From the NCBI RefSeq assembly GCF_018141545.1, contig NZ_CP064357.1, positions 372,001-436,000 on the forward strand: DNA of 64,000 bases, in the 5' to 3' direction. Positions 59,406 to 64,000 of the stretch are shown here, in pieces. Below the pieces are notes generated by a model that searched no databases, was not told where the DNA came from, and worked only from the letters and a program-made list of their open reading frames with translations. Numbering within the stretch: position 1 is the first letter of the stretch; the number at the start of each line of letters is the position of its first letter. Origin of the DNA: Miltoncostaea oceani. GTDB taxonomy: Bacteria; Actinomycetota; Thermoleophilia; Miltoncostaeales; Miltoncostaeaceae. A program made the translations under genes and the position numbers.

Positions 59406-59766
59406 TCATCTGGTCGGCCTGCTCGAGGAGCCGGGCCGCCTGATCGGGGCTGAGCGCCGCGATCCGCTCCGCGATCCGGTCCACCTGCTCACGCTCGCCG
59501 GCCGTCCGCTCCCAGGGGCGCTCGGCCAGCAGGCGCGTCAGTCCCGCCTCGTCGCTGCCGAGGACCGCGAGCAACCGGGCCCTCATGGGCGGGCTCGGGA
59601 AGCGCAGACCCGACTCGATCTGCTGGTAGTAGACGGTGCTGAGGCTGCCCCCGGACTCCCGCACACGCTCGGCCAGACGCGCCTGGGTGAGCGTCGCGCG
59701 CCCCCTCAGGTAGCGGAGGGCGTGGGCGAGGTTCGGGACCTGTTCGGCCTGGGGGCCGCGACCCAC
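59380..59766 (-). CDS. XRE-type regulator
   Basis: A 128-residue protein with an N-terminal HTH of the Cro/C1 type (LAHALRYLRGRATLTQARLAERV, then the recognition helix STVYYQQIESG) and a helical C-terminal part. GTG 59766 overlaps the TAG of the upstream gene by one base and gives VGRGPQAEQV, a weak match to the shared N-terminal tag. It is typical of actinobacterial transcription regulators. Confidence 0.85.
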   Translation of the reverse strand: MGRGPQAEQVPNLAHALRYLRGRATLTQARLAERVRESGGSLSTVYYQQIESGLRFPSPPMRARLLAVLGSDEAGLTRLLAERPWERTAGEREQVDRIAERIAALSPDQAARLLEQADQMIRDRSPAG

Positions 59767-60803
59767 TACCAGCTCCCGTCGCGGACGTGGCCGGCCGGCA
59801 GCGGGCCGATCGGCCGGATCAGGGGCCGGACCAGCGACGAGTCGTCCATCAGGCCACTGAAGCCGTGCGCGGCGTCGGTCTCGGCGACGCTCGTCACGCC
59901 GTCGAGGACCTCGGAGCCCGGGACGCCCTGGATGTGCTCCTCGTAGAGTGAGAACCACGGGAGTCCGTGCTCGGCGTATGTCTGCGCGCTGACCGGGCTC
60001 GGCGGAGGCTCCTCGCCCGTGATCTGCCGATACATCTGCGAGTTGACGATGTGGACGTAGACGCGCTCGGCCGGCCGTGTCTTCCAGCGGCGCGGGTCGT
60101 GGTCGACGTGGATCTTCTGGTTCATCGAGCCGCCCGCAGCGAGGCCCATCTCCATGCCGGCGACGGATCCGAGCATCGGACCCGACGCCCCGGCGAGTGC
60201 GTTGACGCCCCCGAAACTCTGCGGGGCGCTGCGCAGGCCCGAGCCCGCCGAGAGTGCGTAGTAGCTCCGCGGCTGGGACTTGACCGGCGCCGGGAAGGCC
60301 CCGGGGCGAGGTGCGTAGGCGGCCAGCTGGATCCCGCCGAAGACCTCCTCGCCGCTCACCTGGCCCTCGACCGTGTAACCCATCCCGAGGGGCATCGCGA
60401 CGAACTGGCGGACGGTTCCGTTGCGGCCGCAGATCCCGTCGAGCCAGGACTGCCCCGGCACGACCAGATGGTCCTGCTCGCCCGTCGGGGAGAGCTCATC
60501 GCGGTAGGGGTTGCCGGTGAGGGCGCTGACCTTGCCGACGGCCACCTTGAGCGCGTGAGGGGAGCGCGGGGTGAAGCGCATCCAGAGGGCCTCGCGCTGG
60601 AGCATCGGCAGGAAGACGCCGCCGTGCTCGACCCAGGAGGCCGGGACGCGGTCGCGGTAGTCGTCGACACGCTTGATGGGGAAGAGGCCGAGACTCGGCG
60701 GCAGCGCGTGGATGTCACCGTTGTCGGGCAGCCGCAGGGTGCGGTTGAAGTGGACGGTCACGTCCCCGAGGCTGACACTCGTCCTGGTCGTTGTGATGCT
60801 CAT
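59766..60803 (-). CDS. conserved actinobacterial protein of unknown function
   Basis: A 345-residue soluble protein. Landmarks such as HGGVFLPMLQREALWMRF, VAVGKVSALTGNP, PGQSWLDGI, VRQFVAMPLGMGYTVEGQV and GGIQLAAY match, from memory, a conserved actinobacterial family sometimes labelled integral membrane protein, although no membrane helices are seen here. The middle part is Gly/Ala-rich. Coupled to the XRE regulator downstream. Confidence 0.78.
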   Translation of the reverse strand: MSITTTRTSVSLGDVTVHFNRTLRLPDNGDIHALPPSLGLFPIKRVDDYRDRVPASWVEHGGVFLPMLQREALWMRFTPRSPHALKVAVGKVSALTGNPYRDELSPTGEQDHLVVPGQSWLDGICGRNGTVRQFVAMPLGMGYTVEGQVSGEEVFGGIQLAAYAPRPGAFPAPVKSQPRSYYALSAGSGLRSAPQSFGGVNALAGASGPMLGSVAGMEMGLAAGGSMNQKIHVDHDPRRWKTRPAERVYVHIVNSQMYRQITGEEPPPSPVSAQTYAEHGLPWFSLYEEHIQGVPGSEVLDGVTSVAETDAAHGFSGLMDDSSLVRPLIRPIGPLPAGHVRDGSW

Positions 60804-60951
60804 GCGTGAGGCTCTCCTTGTCGCGGCGATCAGCCGTGTCCGAGGAATAGCATGTGCGATTCACGCTATGCGGAGTTCTCCGCAACTGACAGATCGCGGA
60901 CCTCGACGAAAACTGCCGACGCGCTGACACCGGGTCTATCGTCAGCTGACG

Positions 60952-63900
60952 ATGCCCCTCCTGTCGCCTCTCGTCCGCTCCCTGCTGCGGCTCACCGTCG
61001 CCTCCGCCCTCGTCAGCGCCATCGCGCTGTCACTGGCGCCGAGCGCGAGCGCGTATGTCTACCGCGGCGGCGCGAGCCAGGCGACCGAGCGGGTGCCGAC
61101 CAGCTTCAGCGGGGGCTTCTTCGGCTCGACCTACTACTACTACGACGTCCTGCGTGCCAGCGCGAACCCGCGCTTCCCATCGCCCGGGGACATCCGCAAC
61201 AACGTCTGCGGGGACCTCTTCTCGCGCGAGCGGGTCTCACCGAGTCTGAAGGAGGACTGCGCCAAGGACATCGCCGCCCAGACGCTGTCGATCCCGCGCA
61301 ACCAGGTCCAGTTCGACCGCGACAACGACATCTGCTTCCCGCTCGCAGGTGCGCCCTCGCCGTGCTGGACCAACAGCCCGCGGATCATCCGCAGTCAGCT
61401 GACCAACGAGCTCCACTACTCGCACTACAGCGAGAACAAGGTGCCGACGGCGCGCAGCACGATCGCCTGGAACGTCAAGGTCTGGCGCTTCAACGTCCAG
61501 GGCGCCAACAGCATCGACCGCACCCCGGAGCCCTTCTTCGAGCGACGGATCGACCTGAACAGCGCGGGCGACGCCAACACCAGCCAGCTCGCCTGGTGGT
61601 ACGGGGGTGCCGGCGCGGGCCAGAACGCCGCCCAGGCCCCGAACGGCCGCGGTGGCTACTGGTGGCTGCCGGGTCGCTCGGCGGGTCCGCTCGGTCCCGG
61701 TGAGCCGGGGAGCGGCGCGGTGCCTGGTGCCTGCAACTCGCGCTTCAACGCCTACCGTGCCGCCTACCCGGAGATCGGCCTTCCCGGTCAGCTTCGCACC
61801 TACCTGAACGCCTCGGCCAAGCAGCACATGTGCTTCTGGCCCTCCGGCGTGAACGCGACCTCGGGCTACGCACCGCAGGCCATCGAGTTCGACCGGAACC
61901 AGCGCCGCGCCGGCACCCAGACGGGCGCCGAGAGCGTCGCCCTCGCCTGGTCGTTCAACCGCCAGGGTGGCGCGGTCAACCTCGACTACAAGATCCAGGG
62001 GCAGCCCGGCTACGTCTACATGGTCCTCGTCAACAGCGTCGACAACCGCGAGGAGCTGATGGGCCAGTACGTCAAGTTCTTCTTCGCCGATGGCTGGGAG
62101 CCGAGCGAGTCCGCCGACTGCGTCGACACCACGAGCGCCGAGTGCAGCGGGATCACCGTCCGTCGCTCCGACGTGCCGCGTAGCGACCTGCGCAACCCCG
62201 ATGTCGTCCTCGAGGGTCCCGACACCTCGATCACGGGTCGCCCGAGCGACTACAGCCTCAGCGTCCAGCACCCCGAGGAGAAGCTCGCGCCGAACCAGAC
62301 GATCGTCGTCAAGAAGACCCGCCTGTCGATGAGCGACCCCAACGAGAAGACCGGAGTCTCCGACGCCGACCGCAACCAGATCTTCAACCAGGACTACTAC
62401 GGCCGCGCCGTGACCTTCAACGAGACCCTCGGTGGTCTCACCGACCCGCGCACCTGGCAGCCCCTCGCGGCGCCGGAGCACACCACGGCCCGCTCGGGCC
62501 TCGGCTCGAGCGCCAGCATCCAGGACGTCCTGCACCGCCGGGATGAGTCGGGCGCCTTCGACGGCAACGCCTTCATCAGCCAGGACCTGCCTCTCTCCGA
62601 GCGCGGCCAGCGTGTCAGCTGGCTGAACCCCTCCGACGAGCCGGGTGCCTTCGCCAGCGTCTTCGGTGAGGTCCAGTTCGACACCGCCGTGCGCACCGTG
62701 CGCATGACCTCGGACCCGGATCCGGCCAGCGCGCCGCAGCTTCCGTGCGCCGTGAACACCCCCTCCGGCCGCTACTGCGTCAACCAGGACGGGACGCTGC
62801 GTGCCTGGGCCGCGGACGGCACCAACGACGGCCGCCTCAACCTGTCGCCCCACTGGGTCGGCTCACACCAGCTCGCGACCGCCTACCAGCTCCACCCGGT
62901 CCCCGGCGCCTTCGTGCTGCGACTGACCACCAACAAGCCCGACCAGGTCGAGCACCTGTCGCTTTATGACCGCGCCTCGGAGAACGGTTCCCGTCGCCTG
63001 CGCGTCAGCGCCCAGACCGAAGGCGAGTGGGCGCTCTACTTCTGCCGCCCGGGCCGCTGGGCCGACGCTCGCGTCTACCGGGGGCCGGCGAACCTCGCCA
63101 GCCCTGAGACCGCCTTCAACCGCAACCCGGCTGAGACCACCCTCGGCGACTACGGCTGCCGCCGCGACTTCTGGGAGTGGGACTACGCCCCGACGCCGGC
63201 GGTCACCGACCTGAACGCCTGCCGTGCCGCGGCCCCCGCCTGGGGTGCCGTGCGCAGCTGGCTGAATCGCGACGGCGTCCCCCAGGCAGCTGACCTGCGC
63301 GGTCAGCTGCCGAGCGAGTCGCTGCGTCGCTGCAGCTACCAGAACTCCAACGGCTACATCCAGGACGGCTCGTGGAAGTCCACCGACTGGACCTGGCGCT
63401 GGGACTCGACCGACACCTGCTACGGCAACCGCCCCGCCACGGCGACGGTCCGCTACCCGGACTCGCCCCCTGACGGCAACGGCGACCGCAAGCCGGCGCC
63501 GCTCCCCTCCGCGCAGGGCAACCGTTGCGCGAACGCTCACCCCTCGGGCCCCGCCGCTGCGCGCAACGGGCACGTGGACGGCTACTGGTTCCGGGGCGGC
63601 TACACCTACGTGTGGGGCGACACCTGCGCGCGCAACGCGCCGAGTATCCCCGCGACCCCGAGCGGCTACGGCGACGAGGGCGGCTACCAGGCCTACAGCC
63701 ACAACGGCCGCAGCGGTAAGTTCCGTGCCGGCGATCGCTCGAACACCAACCGTCTCTTCTACGAGAACGACGGCCAGACCGTCTCCGCCTCGACGCGCCC
63801 GCGCTGCACGTTCATCGACCCGAGCGGCTACCAGTGGACCGGCGCCTTCACGCGCAAGGCCGCTGAGCCCGGTTTCGCCCAGGTCGTCGCCCGCCCGGGC

Positions 63901-64000
63901 TACGACGCCTCGGCTGTCGGCCGCGGCCGACTCCCCAGCGGTGAGTACGCGATCGTCGCGGACTTCGCCCCGGGCGCCGGCGCGGACACCACCTGGCGCA
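60952..64000 (+). CDS. large secreted protein, 3' end beyond window
   Basis: At least 1016 residues, open to the window edge. The signal peptide is residues 1-34 (basic start, hydrophobic core, cleavage near ASA-YV). The mature part is rich in Trp, Tyr, Asn and Cys, with motifs such as WWYGGAGAGQNAAQAPNG, YWWLPG and several Cys pairs, suggesting an extracellular beta-rich, disulphide-bonded structure. A stretch near residue 440-560 looks like an adhesin-type domain, and the later part contains repeated TWRWDSTDTCYGN-like segments. A TATCGT box is 9 nt upstream. Surface adhesin, sheath or appendage protein are possible. Confidence 0.85.
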   Translation, partial: MPLLSPLVRSLLRLTVASALVSAIALSLAPSASAYVYRGGASQATERVPTSFSGGFFGSTYYYYDVLRASANPRFPSPGDIRNNVCGDLFSRERVSPSLKEDCAKDIAAQTLSIPRNQVQFDRDNDICFPLAGAPSPCWTNSPRIIRSQLTNELHYSHYSENKVPTARSTIAWNVKVWRFNVQGANSIDRTPEPFFERRIDLNSAGDANTSQLAWWYGGAGAGQNAAQAPNGRGGYWWLPGRSAGPLGPGEPGSGAVPGACNSRFNAYRAAYPEIGLPGQLRTYLNASAKQHMCFWPSGVNATSGYAPQAIEFDRNQRRAGTQTGAESVALAWSFNRQGGAVNLDYKIQGQPGYVYMVLVNSVDNREELMGQYVKFFFADGWEPSESADCVDTTSAECSGITVRRSDVPRSDLRNPDVVLEGPDTSITGRPSDYSLSVQHPEEKLAPNQTIVVKKTRLSMSDPNEKTGVSDADRNQIFNQDYYGRAVTFNETLGGLTDPRTWQPLAAPEHTTARSGLGSSASIQDVLHRRDESGAFDGNAFISQDLPLSERGQRVSWLNPSDEPGAFASVFGEVQFDTAVRTVRMTSDPDPASAPQLPCAVNTPSGRYCVNQDGTLRAWAADGTNDGRLNLSPHWVGSHQLATAYQLHPVPGAFVLRLTTNKPDQVEHLSLYDRASENGSRRLRVSAQTEGEWALYFCRPGRWADARVYRGPANLASPETAFNRNPAETTLGDYGCRRDFWEWDYAPTPAVTDLNACRAAAPAWGAVRSWLNRDGVPQAADLRGQLPSESLRRCSYQNSNGYIQDGSWKSTDWTWRWDSTDTCYGNRPATATVRYPDSPPDGNGDRKPAPLPSAQGNRCANAHPSGPAAARNGHVDGYWFRGGYTYVWGDTCARNAPSIPATPSGYGDEGGYQAYSHNGRSGKFRAGDRSNTNRLFYENDGQTVSASTRPRCTFIDPSGYQWTGAFTRKAAEPGFAQVVARPGYDASAVGRGRLPSGEYAIVADFAPGAGADTTWR

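Noticed and set aside
1-64000. Phage genome
   Set aside because: RNA ligases, topoisomerase and UDG can be phage-borne, but there is no terminase, capsid, portal or tail gene, and there are lipoproteins, an ECF sigma system and many secreted proteins.

Overview
This is a GC-rich window (roughly 70% G+C with strong G/C preference at third codon positions), densely packed with short operons on both strands. Most start codons sit 6-9 nt downstream of a TANNNT box, the pattern of leaderless actinobacterial promoters. Actinobacterial-type families recur: AI-2E transporter, PASTA lipoprotein, ECF sigma/anti-sigma pair, RNase AS-like nuclease, DUF4236, and secreted proteins with short Gln-Arg-Ile-Ser-Gln helical repeats that I associate, from memory, with Thermoleophilia. 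I infer an actinobacterium, possibly Thermoleophilia. I cannot tell whether the window is chromosome or a large plasmid-like element. There are no phage structural genes, no ribosomal proteins and no central metabolism.

Layout. 0.1-15.9 kb: a zinc-peptidase-like protein, AI-2E transporter, phosphoesterase coupled to glutamyl-tRNA synthetase, a small RNase P RNA, glycosyltransferase, secreted proteins, an Rnl1-type RNA ligase, uracil-DNA glycosylase and a miniature threonyl-tRNA synthetase. 16-26 kb: HNH-RNA ligase fusion, a tRNA and a tRNA-Leu-like 5' half, a two-domain Pth2-like protein, an HNH nuclease, an array of CCA-ended hairpins and tRNA-like elements running into a second pth2 gene, a SLOG protein and a Pol-beta type (RlaP-like) nucleotidyltransferase. 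26-43 kb: five ~600-residue paralogues of an unrecognised zinc-ribbon family, interleaved with a GNAT-like protein, an antitoxin-like protein, an ECF sigma/anti-sigma/lipoprotein set, a Thg1-like 3'-5' RNA polymerase and an RNase AS-like exonuclease. 43-49 kb: PP2C phosphatase divergent from a subtilase / metallo-beta-lactamase / DUF2235 hydrolase operon. 49-64 kb: a type IIA topoisomerase gene pair, secreted and membrane proteins, and a large secreted protein that runs off the window.

Three observations stand out. First, 14 or so proteins of unrelated folds (both RNA ligases, the RlaP-like enzyme, all five paralogues, the gene before Thg1 and others) begin with the same short basic sequence, Met/Val-[A/S/G/P]-Arg-Gly-[Arg/Lys/His/Ser], encoded with many different synonymous codons. 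This looks like a shared sorting, packaging or binding tag. Second, 20636-21197 holds ten hairpins, each of about 12 bp and followed by N-CCA, plus three 71-nt tRNA-like elements with good acceptor and T arms but no normal anticodon arm; the array abuts the start codon of a peptidyl-tRNA hydrolase. Third, the window carries nearly a full toolkit for making, breaking and repairing tRNA: RNase P RNA, two synthetases, tRNA, two Pth2-like proteins, two RNA ligases, RlaP, Thg1 and a 3' exonuclease. I infer an RNA-repair or tRNA-maintenance island in which the tagged paralogue family probably works with the repair enzymes.
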